NCBI GenBank assembly: GCA_035712365.1 | Contig: DASTAW010000048.1 | Coordinates: 310,001-374,000 of the forward strand | Length of the DNA stretch: 64,000 bases | Source of the DNA: Terriglobia bacterium | GTDB taxonomy: Bacteria > Acidobacteriota > Terriglobia > UBA7540 | Direction of reading: 5' to 3' | In this document: in pieces, positions 18,503-25,587 of the stretch | How positions within the stretch are numbered: the stretch's first letter is position 1 | Layout of the letters: each line of letters begins with the position of its first letter | Translations under genes and position numbers: made by a program | Notes under the pieces: generated by a model | The model's database searches: none | Told to the model about the DNA's origin: nothing | The model's input: the letters and a program-made list of their open reading frames with translations, nothing else

Positions 18503-19630
18503 GTGCACGCTGGGAGACAATTGAAGAGACGTATTCCTCTGCTGGTTGTGCTCTCAGCGCTCATGGGATTCATCCTTCCCGGCGGAATTCTTCCGCAGGT
18601 GCTGGCAGCCGCCCGGACGCCGGTTGTGCATCGACTCATCCGCCATTCGAGGCGACGACGGGTCCGCAGGCGCTGGAGTCCGTGGCTTGTCAGTTCCTAC
18701 GACCAAAATCCCGGCGCGGGCGACATCACGGAAGGCGACGACCCCGGCGTGCGCCAGGCCGCGCTCCAGGCATTAGGCAAACTGAATGGAAGCATCGTGG
18801 TGGTGGATCCGAGCGACGGCCGGATCCTCACGGTCGTCAACCAGAAACTGGCTTTCAGCGGAGCTTTCCGGCCCTGCTCAACTTTCAAGCCTATCGTGGC
18901 CCTGGCGGCGCTGAATGAAGGCATCATTACGCCGCAAACAAAACTCTATGTTGGCCGCCGCTCGAGGATGGATCTGACGGATGCGTTGGCGCATTCAAAC
19001 AATCGGTTCTTCTACAAGCTAGGCCAGATGGTTGGTTTTACGGTCCTGTCCCGTTACGCGCTTGAGTTCGGGTTGGGAGCGAAGGCGGGCCTGGACATTA
19101 AGGGAGATTTGCCCGGCGAATTTCCGGCCGAAGCTCCCACCGACGGGGAGGTGGGTTATCTGGCCTATCTCGGCAAAGGGATCGAGGTGACGCCCCTGCA
19201 ATGGGCGGCCGTGGCTTCAGCCTTCGCCAACGGCGGAACGCTCTACTACCTGCAGTATCCACGGACACAGGCACAACTGGTAAATTTCCAGCCCCAGGTG
19301 CGACGCCAACTGAGCAACCTGCAAGCACAATTCCCTGAGGTGAGGGAAGGCATGGCGGCAGCGGTATCGTATGGCACAGCCCGCCTGGCCAACGACGGAG
19401 TTGTGCAAATACTGGGGAAGACAGGGACGTGCAGTGAAGACGGCGCGAGGCTGGGATGGTTCCTTTCTTACTCCGACGCGCCACCGCGATACGTGGTTGT
19501 AGTCCTGTTGCGAGGAGGCTGGCCAATGGACGGCCCGCACGCTGCTGAAATTGCAGGCCGCCTCTATGAAGGCTTGCAGCAAGTTGTCCCCAACGAGCTA
19601 CGGGAAACCAAGACCCTTCTCGGCCAGTAG
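18503..19630 (+). CDS. Penicillin-binding transpeptidase-domain protein
   Basis: A membrane-anchored D,D-transpeptidase-like protein of about 375 residues. A hydrophobic N-terminal anchor (RRIPLLVVLSALMGFILPGG) is followed by a short basic stretch and a transpeptidase domain. The active-site triad motifs are all present: SxxK as CSTFK, SxN as HSNNRF and KTG as LGKTGTCSED. There is no glycosyltransferase domain and no long dimerisation domain, so it is smaller than PBP2/PBP3. The start is uncertain: GTG 18503 has GAGAGG 6 bases upstream, whereas ATG 18497 abuts that site and a TTG at 18455 has none. It lies downstream of recA. Confidence 0.82.
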   Translation: MHAGRQLKRRIPLLVVLSALMGFILPGGILPQVLAAARTPVVHRLIRHSRRRRVRRRWSPWLVSSYDQNPGAGDITEGDDPGVRQAALQALGKLNGSIVVVDPSDGRILTVVNQKLAFSGAFRPCSTFKPIVALAALNEGIITPQTKLYVGRRSRMDLTDALAHSNNRFFYKLGQMVGFTVLSRYALEFGLGAKAGLDIKGDLPGEFPAEAPTDGEVGYLAYLGKGIEVTPLQWAAVASAFANGGTLYYLQYPRTQAQLVNFQPQVRRQLSNLQAQFPEVREGMAAAVSYGTARLANDGVVQILGKTGTCSEDGARLGWFLSYSDAPPRYVVVVLLRGGWPMDGPHAAEIAGRLYEGLQQVVPNELRETKTLLGQ

Positions 19631-19697
19631 CTAAGCCTGACGGCACCCCGGAGGGCGCGGATTATCCCAGCCCTTCCACTCCGCTCAGGACCGATTC

Positions 19698-20441
19698 TTA
19701 TGCCTTTGCTTGCGCTTCAACGTTGCCGGCGTGCAACCCGCATTCCTTCTTCGTCTGATCTTCCCACCACCAGCGCCCTTCGCGTTCGTGTTGCCCCGGC
19801 AGCACCGCACGCGTGCAGGGCTCGCATCCAATGGAAACGAAGCCGCGTTCGTGCAGAGGGTTGAAAGGAACGTTGTTTTCGCGGATGTAATTCCAGACCT
19901 GCCTGGAACTCCAGTTGGCCAGAGGATTGAATTTGATCAGGTCGCTTTCGGGCGTGGAAAAGACGGGATCAACTTCAACCACAGCCACCTGCGCGCGCGT
20001 GGAAGGACTTTGATCGCGTCGCTGGCCGGTGACCCAGGCGTCGAGAGTTCCAAGCGCCCTCTTAAGCGGCTCAACCTTGCGGACCCCGCAGCACTCTTTG
20101 TGGCCGTCCTGGTAGAAAGAAAACAGCCCCTTCTCCTTCACCAGCTTCTCCACTGCAGCCACTTGCGGGAAGAAGATCTCGATCGGAAGGCCGTAGTGCT
20201 GGCGGACTTTGTCAATGAACTGGTAGGTCTCGGAATGAAGCCTTCCCGTATCGAGCGAAAAAACCCTGAACTTGCCGCCCACTTTTGCCGCCAGATCGAT
20301 CAGGACAACGTCTTCCGCCCCGCTGAAGCTGATCCCGATGCCGTCCGAGTAGTTTTCGAGCGCGAACTGCACGATCTCAATTGGATGCCGCTCGGCAAGT
20401 AACTTAGCAATCTCAGGAATATCTACTGTTCCAAGTTCCAT
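19698..20441 (-). CDS. cysH: Assimilatory adenylyl-sulfate (APS) reductase
   Basis: A 247-residue CysH-family reductase that reduces activated sulfate to sulfite. The PP-loop-like site reads [16 protein letters not shown]. Cys pairs [14 protein letters not shown] and [16 protein letters not shown] bind a [4Fe-4S] cluster, marking the APS-using rather than PAPS-using type. This agrees with the absence of an APS kinase gene nearby. The C-terminal catalytic Cys is in KKECGLH. It is the last gene of sat-tauE-cysH, with AAAGGAAG before the ATG, and should be controlled by the attenuator upstream of sat. Confidence 0.95.
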   Translation of the reverse strand: MELGTVDIPEIAKLLAERHPIEIVQFALENYSDGIGISFSGAEDVVLIDLAAKVGGKFRVFSLDTGRLHSETYQFIDKVRQHYGLPIEIFFPQVAAVEKLVKEKGLFSFYQDGHKECCGVRKVEPLKRALGTLDAWVTGQRRDQSPSTRAQVAVVEVDPVFSTPESDLIKFNPLANWSSRQVWNYIRENNVPFNPLHERGFVSIGCEPCTRAVLPGQHEREGRWWWEDQTKKECGLHAGNVEAQAKA

Positions 20442-20499
20442 ATCTTCCTTTCGTCCATTTCAGAGTTAGATGGCCGGCAGGCCATGCCCCGTACCTCAT

Positions 20500-21270
20500 C
20501 TAGCCGATGAGCAAGCGCGCCCCCAGCGAAAAGTAGAGGATGCTGAACAGCCAGGTTATGTAACGTTCGGGAATGCGGCGGGTCAGCCGGCTGCCGATAA
20601 TCACCCCGGGCACTTCGCCCGCCACCAGCAGCAGGAACAGGTTGGCGTTGAAATTCCCCATCTCCCAGTGCAGCGACCCGGCCAGCGCCGTCGTGACCAG
20701 CCCGAAGAGGATGTCAGTCCCCACGAGGCTCCCAAGCGGCAACGGTACCAGCACCAGCAAGGCGATCATCAGCAAGCTTCCGCTGCCCACCGAGGTCATG
20801 GAGACCAGGAACCCGACGATCGCGCCCACCCAAGCCAGTTTGAGGCCGCCCTCTCGCCAAGTGAGGTCTGCAAGACCGGAGGAAACCACCCGCTGCTTGC
20901 CCCGCAGGAAAGGCAGGAAAAATGAGACGCCGAAAAGAGTGAGGCCCAGTAGAACCTTTAAGGCATGGTCGAGCTGGCCTTCAGACATCATGCTTTTCAG
21001 GAAGTGGATAAACAGGATGCCCCCAAGCGAAGCGGGGATGCTTCCCGCCAGCAGGTATCCTGCCATGTTCCACCGTACCTGCCCCAGCTTGCGGTGCTCG
21101 ACCACGCCCACCAGCTTGGTGAGTGCCCCGCTCATCAGGTCAGTGCCGATCACCGTCAGCGCGCTGAACGGGGTCAGGATCAATAGGAGTGGCGTCAGGA
21201 TGACGCCCGCGCCCGTGCCCGTCAGGCCGACCAGGATGCCGGTGATGAAGGCAAGAAAACTTATCAGCAC
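20500..21270 (-). CDS. TauE/SafE-family sulfite/sulfate permease-like membrane protein
   Basis: A 256-residue membrane protein of the TauE/SafE (DUF81) family with about seven or eight hydrophobic segments. The duplicated family signature shows as GILVGLTGTGAGVILTPLL near the N-terminus and GAIVGFLVSMTSVGSGSLLM in the second half. The GTG start overlaps the sat stop by 7 bases (GTGCTGA) with GGAGG upstream, so translation is coupled to sat. Placement between sat and cysH suggests transport of sulfate into the cell or export of excess sulfite. No sulfate ABC transporter is seen in the window, which favours uptake, but this is inference. Confidence 0.9.
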   Translation of the reverse strand: MLISFLAFITGILVGLTGTGAGVILTPLLLILTPFSALTVIGTDLMSGALTKLVGVVEHRKLGQVRWNMAGYLLAGSIPASLGGILFIHFLKSMMSEGQLDHALKVLLGLTLFGVSFFLPFLRGKQRVVSSGLADLTWREGGLKLAWVGAIVGFLVSMTSVGSGSLLMIALLVLVPLPLGSLVGTDILFGLVTTALAGSLHWEMGNFNANLFLLLVAGEVPGVIIGSRLTRRIPERYITWLFSILYFSLGARLLIG

Positions 21271-22433
21271 GCTGCCTCCTGCTGGAGTTGCTGGCTGAAC
21301 GCCTGGTGAAGGACCGCCGCCACTTCGGGCCGGGTAAATTCGGGCGGCAACTGTCCGCCATCCCGCAGCACAGTGCGCACCTGGGTGCCACTCAGCATCA
21401 CGCGGGACTGCTTATCGTGCCCGCAGGTCTTTTGCGAGGCCATGCCGGAGCACTCGCGGCAGTAAAAGGTGTGTTCAAAAAACAGCGGTATGATTCCCAG
21501 TTCATCCTTGCCGAACTCGCTGAAGATCTTCTGGGAGTCGTATGGGCCATAATAATTCCCGACCCCGGCGTGGTCGCGCCCCACGATGAAATGCGTGCAG
21601 CCAAAGTTCTTGCGGATGAGCGCATGGAAAATGGCTTCCCGCGGGCCGGCATAACGCATGGAAGCAGGATTCAAGGCCAGCAGCGCGCGGTCGCGCGGGT
21701 AGTAGTTCTCAAGCAGCACTTCGTAGCAGCGCAGCCGGACCTCCAGGTTGATGTCATCGGACTTGGTCTCGCCTCCAATGGGGTGCAGCAGCAACCCGTC
21801 AACAATTTCGAGAGCGGCCTTCTGGATGTACTCGTGAGCGCGGTGCACGGGATTGCGGGTCTGGAAGCCGACCACTGTGTTCCATCCGCGCTCCGAAAAA
21901 ATTCTGCGGGTATCAGCAGGACCCAACTTGTATTCTGAAAATTCTCCGTTTGGACGCCGGAAAACTTCCACTGGACCGCTGATGACCCAGTCACCCCGCG
22001 AAGCCACGTAGCGGGCGCCCGGATGGTCGCTATTGGCCGTGCGGAAGACCGCCACGGATTCCGCCTCACGGTCGTAATGAAAAATGTCCTGAATTTCAAG
22101 AATTGCGAGGAGCGTGCCGGTGTCGTCCGCCAAGGCTAGGCGCGAAGCATTCTTCAGGCTATCAGCCTTTTCCTTGTTGACGGCCAGCGTAACCGGCAGC
22201 GTCCAGGGAAGGCCGTTGGCCAGGCGCTTATCATTGATGACCCGGGTGTAATCCGCCCTTCCCATAAATCCCTCGAGCGGACTGAAGGCGCCGATGGCCA
22301 ACATCTCCAGGTCAGAAACTTCAAAGGGATTCAGTTGGATCACGGGAAGCGCCAGAGCGGCAGCCTCCAGTTCCGCTGCCTTTTCTCCGCTCATCAAACG
22401 ATTTACGAGCCGTCCTCCGTGGGGTTCGATCAT
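21264..22433 (-). CDS. sat: Sulfate adenylyltransferase (ATP sulfurylase)
   Basis: A 389-residue homomeric ATP sulfurylase that makes APS from ATP and sulfate. The nucleotide-binding motif reads GFQTRNPVHRAHEYIQ (QxRNPxHxxH), followed by GRDHAGVGNYYGPYD and the C-terminal LSGTQVRTVLRDGGQLPPEFTRPEV. A four-cysteine segment (FYCRECSGMASQKTCGHD) may bind zinc, as in prokaryotic Sat. I start at 22433 where the family sequence begins and AAGGAA precedes the ATG; the upstream 25 codons contain the terminator region. It is the first structural gene behind the cysteine leader. Confidence 0.96.
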   Translation of the reverse strand: MIEPHGGRLVNRLMSGEKAAELEAAALALPVIQLNPFEVSDLEMLAIGAFSPLEGFMGRADYTRVINDKRLANGLPWTLPVTLAVNKEKADSLKNASRLALADDTGTLLAILEIQDIFHYDREAESVAVFRTANSDHPGARYVASRGDWVISGPVEVFRRPNGEFSEYKLGPADTRRIFSERGWNTVVGFQTRNPVHRAHEYIQKAALEIVDGLLLHPIGGETKSDDINLEVRLRCYEVLLENYYPRDRALLALNPASMRYAGPREAIFHALIRKNFGCTHFIVGRDHAGVGNYYGPYDSQKIFSEFGKDELGIIPLFFEHTFYCRECSGMASQKTCGHDKQSRVMLSGTQVRTVLRDGGQLPPEFTRPEVAAVLHQAFSQQLQQEAAC

Positions 22434-22447
22434 TTCCTTTTTTTCTC

Positions 22448-22471
22448 CTCCAGCTTCCTGCTCCAGCTTCC
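22448..22471 (-). repeat. Short tandem direct repeat in sat 5' UTR
   Basis: On the minus strand the 11-mer GGAAGCTGGAG occurs twice (22471-22461 and 22458-22448) with a 13-base period. It is purine-rich and sits between the attenuator and the sat ribosome binding site. It may be an upstream standby ribosome site; function is unknown. Confidence 0.55.
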
Positions 22472-22487
22472 ATTTCGTAGAGCGTCC

Positions 22488-22527
22488 AAAAACAAAAACG
22501 CCCGCCAACGTTTTCGTCAGCGGGCGT
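22488..22527 (-). terminator. Intrinsic terminator (attenuator) upstream of sat
   Basis: On the minus strand, 22527-22515 pairs with 22510-22498 to give a 13-bp stem (two G-U wobbles) closed by an AAAA loop. The run TTTTTGTTTTT (22498-22488) follows immediately. This is a canonical rho-independent terminator placed between the leader ORF and sat, so it must be bypassed for the operon to be read. Its 5' arm can alternatively pair with 22594-22583 in the leader ORF. Confidence 0.9.
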
Positions 22528-22640
22528 CCGTTTAAGAACTACTGGAAGTTCGAATTACAAGTCGTTAATTCCAGCCACACGGCGCCCACCAACGGAAGAC
22601 GTACAACAACACATACACATCCGCTGTGCGCCTGCGCCAT
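22498..22640 (-). promoter_or_regulatory. Four-segment cysteine transcription attenuator
   Basis: Four complementary segments can be read on the minus strand. Segment 1 AUGGCGC (22640-22634) pairs over 7 bp with GCGCCGU (22585-22579), overlapping segment 2. Segment 2 CGUUGGUGGGCG (22594-22583) pairs over 12 bp (three G-U) with segment 3 CGCCCGCUGACG (22526-22515). Segment 3 with the preceding A pairs with segment 4 (22510-22498) to form the terminator. A ribosome stalled at the Cys codons (22617-22603) would cover segment 1 and free segment 2 to sequester segment 3, preventing termination. This is the classic logic of amino-acid attenuation. Confidence 0.8.
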
Positions 22641-22668
22641 TAACCGGCTTGTTCATCGAGACTGCCAT
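22555..22668 (-). CDS. Cysteine-rich leader peptide of the sat operon
   Basis: A 37-codon ORF between the promoter and the sat attenuator. Residues 17-22 read MCMCCC, four Cys codons (all TGT) within five codons at 22617-22603. Cysteine is the end product of the downstream pathway, so a regulatory leader peptide is strongly suggested. The predicted 5' UTR is about 8 bases to the ATG at 22668, with no Shine-Dalgarno; an alternative ATG lies at 22656. The last Cys codon is 8 bases upstream of the antiterminator arm at 22594. Poly-Cys leader peptides before sulfur genes are known in actinobacteria; this one does not share the sequence I remember for those. Confidence 0.8.
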   Translation of the reverse strand: MAVSMNKPVNGAGAQRMCMCCCTSSVGGRRVAGINDL

Positions 22669-22683
22669 AGATGAATAAACAAG

Positions 22684-22712
22684 ATTGTAACAACCCTGCC
22701 CAGCCCTGTCAA
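22684..22712 (-). promoter_or_regulatory. Promoter of the leader-sat-tauE-cysH operon
   Basis: On the minus strand, TTGACA (22712-22707, perfect) and TACAAT (22689-22684, five of six) are spaced by 17 bases. The predicted start of transcription is near 22676, about 8 bases before the leader ATG. This is the best sigma70-type promoter seen in the window. Confidence 0.85.
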
Positions 22713-22774
22713 CAGATTTTAAGCGTCGGCCCATCCGATTGGAATTATTCAAGATAACCCGACGGCACTGCCTT

Positions 22775-23491
22775 TCAACGGTCGACCAGATCCGAAAGGT
22801 CGATCAGTTGGGAGATTGAGGTGATGCGGGGGCATTCCGCGTCCGGATAAGCGCCCACGCGGTCGATCAGAATGCCGTGAAGGCCGGCGAGTTCGGCGCC
22901 GCCCATGTCGATGGGATACGTGTCGCCCACATAAAGCGCCTCGTGAGGCTTAAAGCCGGCCCGGTCCAGGGCCAGCTTGAAAATCTCGGGATGCGGCTTT
23001 TCAACGCCTACAACTGAAGAGTCGATCACAAACTCCAGGTATTCGTGAAGACCGGCGCTCTGGAGCTCGCCTTCGACCGTGCCGTCGGAATTCGAGATCA
23101 CGGCGAGGTAGTACCCCGCCGACTTCAGTTTCTGGAGAGTTGGGAGCGTGTCCGGAAGGACCTTGGACCAGGTGCGGGTATCCCGAAATCCCGCAATTAC
23201 TCGATCGCTGAGATCCTTGCGAGCCTCTGCCGGGGGCCCGAGTTGGTCCATCAGGGCCGTGAGATAATGCTCCCAGAAAACATGGTTAGTGGTTCGAGGA
23301 ATGCGCCCGTTCCGAATCTGCGGCCAGAGCACTTCATCCAGTTTTTTCTTCCCCGCACGCTCCGCCTGGTGGAATTGCTCGACGCGGGCCGGAAAGCCGG
23401 CAGCCTCGAGGTCTTGAGCAAGCCTTTCAAGCTGTGGAAAAAGCAGGGTGTACCCTGCATCCAGGAAAATAGCGCGTATGGGTGCCTTCAT
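22775..23491 (-). CDS. HAD-superfamily hydrolase (phosphatase)
   Basis: A 238-residue haloacid dehalogenase-like phosphatase. Motif I is AIFLDAGYTLL (nucleophile Asp; the second Asp of DxD is replaced by Gly, as in some subfamily I members). Motif II is LAVISNSDGTVEGEL, motif III GVEKPHPEIFKLALDRAG and motif IV YVGDTYPIDMGGAELAG. The cap is helical, placing it in subfamily IA. AAAGGAA precedes the ATG. It is probably co-transcribed with adenosine deaminase 45 bases upstream and may dephosphorylate a nucleotide or sugar phosphate, but the substrate is not readable. Confidence 0.88.
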   Translation of the reverse strand: MKAPIRAIFLDAGYTLLFPQLERLAQDLEAAGFPARVEQFHQAERAGKKKLDEVLWPQIRNGRIPRTTNHVFWEHYLTALMDQLGPPAEARKDLSDRVIAGFRDTRTWSKVLPDTLPTLQKLKSAGYYLAVISNSDGTVEGELQSAGLHEYLEFVIDSSVVGVEKPHPEIFKLALDRAGFKPHEALYVGDTYPIDMGGAELAGLHGILIDRVGAYPDAECPRITSISQLIDLSDLVDR

Positions 23492-23536
23492 TCAGTCGAT
23501 TTCCTTTCGCCAATCGGCCGCGGCCAGCGTTCCTGG

Positions 23537-24559
23537 TTACGTAACAGCTATCTGCTCGATCTGCTTGATCAGTGCTTGCTTTTCGTGTTCCGGCAGAAAG
23601 GCAGCGCGTACCGCGTTTTCGCAAAGCTCCACCGTCTGAACCGGAGAAAGCGCAAATTCAGCGGCAGCCTTCGTGAATTCCTGTTCGATAGAAGTTCCGA
23701 ACAGGGCCGGGTCGTCCGAATTCAGAGTTATCGTAACTCCGGCGTTCAATAATGTCGGCAGCGGATAGTCACGAAACTCCGGCAACAACCCTATCGATAC
23801 ATTGCTGCCGGGACAGCCCTCGAGTGGAATTCCGCGATCGCGCAGGAGCGCCATCACTTCGGGATCGCGGGCGGCCGCAAGGCCGTGGCCAATCCGCTCC
23901 ACGTTGAGCAGCTCAACCGCGTCGCGGACGCTGTCCGGCCCGGTGGTTTCTCCCGCATGGGCCAGGGTGTGCAGGCCGCAGTCGCGCGCCTGGCGATAAA
24001 CGTCTGCAAACAGGCGTGCCGGGCCGCGCTCCTCATCGCCGCCCAGTCCGAACGCCACAACTCCGTCGGACCGGTACCGGCCTGCCCACTTCACCACTTC
24101 GCGCGCGTGATCGGGCCCAAACTGACGGACGGCATCAAGAATCCAGCTGACCTTCATGCCGAGACGCGCTCCAGCCTCGATCGACGCGGCGTGGACGGCC
24201 TCATACACCTGATCGAGCCGCTGCTGCTTCCAGAGGATCACGCCCGCGGCCAGCGTGATCTCCGCATACTTCACGTTTTGCTCTGCCAGCCACTCCATGA
24301 GCCGGACGGTTGCCAGCGCATAGTCTTGCGGAGTATCGAGCAGCAGGACGACAAACTTGAACGCCTCGATGAAATTCGCGAACGTCGAATAGCGATAACC
24401 CTGCAGCTCCCGCTCCAGAATCCATTGCGCGACTTTACTCTCCATGCTGCCCTTGCCCCGCGATAGCTCGCGCAGCGTGTCCGGCCGCAGGCTTCCCTCC
24501 AGGTGCAGATGGAGTTCCGCTTTGGGCAGCTTTGTGATGAAGCCGTTGGGAAGGGGCAT
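23537..24559 (-). CDS. add: Adenosine deaminase
   Basis: A 340-residue zinc hydrolase that converts adenosine to inosine. Metal and catalytic motifs are present: KAELHLHLEGSLRPDTL near the N-terminus, LHTLAHAGETTGPDSV with the catalytic Glu, VERIGHGLAAARD and LNSDDPALFGTS for the C-terminal Asp pair. I start at 24559, where AAGGA lies 8 bases upstream and homology begins, rather than at an in-frame ATG 48 bases earlier. Together with the nucleoside hydrolase at 59 kb it indicates purine salvage. Confidence 0.94.
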   Translation of the reverse strand: MPLPNGFITKLPKAELHLHLEGSLRPDTLRELSRGKGSMESKVAQWILERELQGYRYSTFANFIEAFKFVVLLLDTPQDYALATVRLMEWLAEQNVKYAEITLAAGVILWKQQRLDQVYEAVHAASIEAGARLGMKVSWILDAVRQFGPDHAREVVKWAGRYRSDGVVAFGLGGDEERGPARLFADVYRQARDCGLHTLAHAGETTGPDSVRDAVELLNVERIGHGLAAARDPEVMALLRDRGIPLEGCPGSNVSIGLLPEFRDYPLPTLLNAGVTITLNSDDPALFGTSIEQEFTKAAAEFALSPVQTVELCENAVRAAFLPEHEKQALIKQIEQIAVT

Positions 24560-24627
24560 GTGAATATCCTTCAAGGCGCGCCAGGTGTATCCGCGAGGCA
24601 CCCGCAAGGGAAGGTTCTCGGGAGCAA

Positions 24628-25536
24628 CTAATGGCCGGGCAAGTCAGGGCGACCGGCGTTGAGCCACGCGCTGTACCAGTAAGAACCAATATCGTGCGCA
24701 GCTTCGCTGATCTCCTTCATCGCTGTCGATCCTACTCGAGAATAGAAAGCGTCAAAATAGGCATCGGTGTAGCCCGTCCGGCCCTGCTGGGCCACAAGAT
24801 CGGCCAGGACTATCTGATTAACCCAGGTGTTGGCTTCCAGGATCATCTGGAAGGCCTGCTCAGTGGGATCACTTACCTTTGCCGCGTTGTCAGGCCTGAA
24901 CATGAAAAAGTGGGAAAAGCGTTCGACCAGCTCGTCGCCAAAGCGCATTTCGAGCCCGGTCTGCCCGGTCATCTGGCCGTTGTAATTTTGCGTTGTGTGT
25001 AATGGGTCGTGAGCATCCGCCACATAGAAGGCGAGCGCCGCGCTGTTCAGCTTCACCTGCTCCCAATCGTGGGCGCGGAAGGCGTTGGTCAGTTTAAGAC
25101 TGTATTCTCCGATTTGCCAGGGCAGCACGCCGTTGCGCGTGATGTGCTTCGCCCCGTACTTTGCGACGGCGGCCTTGTAGGAGTGCGGAAGCTCGAGGTG
25201 AGGGAACATCCCATACTTGTTGAGAAAAATGTAGTGGCGCATCTCCTCATATCGGTCCTTTTTTATCCACTCTGCAGGATCGTTCGCATGGCCGAGAATC
25301 AAGTTGCGGTTTGAGAGATAGTAGCTGTGCAAATTCGGAGGGAGAGTGCCGATGGCCCAGTCATCCGCCAGCCGGTGGGCCTGCCGTCCCCAGCCATACG
25401 CGGGTGGGGCCGCGAGGAGTGCGACGCCAGCCAGCACAAAAAATACGCCCAGGATGTGGATACATTTCTGCTGAGGGCAGGGGGCGGATTCAGAAGATGT
25501 AGGTTTGAGCTTCATCCTGTCCGGTTGTGATGCCAT
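24628..25536 (-). CDS. Exported zinc-dependent phospholipase C / S1-P1 nuclease-like protein
   Basis: A 302-residue exported protein with a late hydrophobic signal (HILGVFFVLAGVALLAAP, about residues 28-45). The mature N-terminus begins YGWGRQAHRLADDWA, where Trp1 and early His residues of this fold usually bind zinc. Further potential ligands are HANDPAEW, ADAHDPLHTTQNYNG (HxxDxxH-like) and the C-terminal EAAHDIG. These match the all-helical trinuclear-zinc fold shared by bacterial phospholipase C and S1/P1 nucleases. The activity, lipid or nucleic acid, cannot be decided. It lies upstream of adenosine deaminase on the same strand, which slightly favours nucleic-acid salvage. Confidence 0.75.
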   Translation of the reverse strand: MASQPDRMKLKPTSSESAPCPQQKCIHILGVFFVLAGVALLAAPPAYGWGRQAHRLADDWAIGTLPPNLHSYYLSNRNLILGHANDPAEWIKKDRYEEMRHYIFLNKYGMFPHLELPHSYKAAVAKYGAKHITRNGVLPWQIGEYSLKLTNAFRAHDWEQVKLNSAALAFYVADAHDPLHTTQNYNGQMTGQTGLEMRFGDELVERFSHFFMFRPDNAAKVSDPTEQAFQMILEANTWVNQIVLADLVAQQGRTGYTDAYFDAFYSRVGSTAMKEISEAAHDIGSYWYSAWLNAGRPDLPGH

Positions 25537-25587
25537 CGGGATGCACGAGTATCCTTCTTATTCTACAACATGGCGCGTCGCCCTTTT

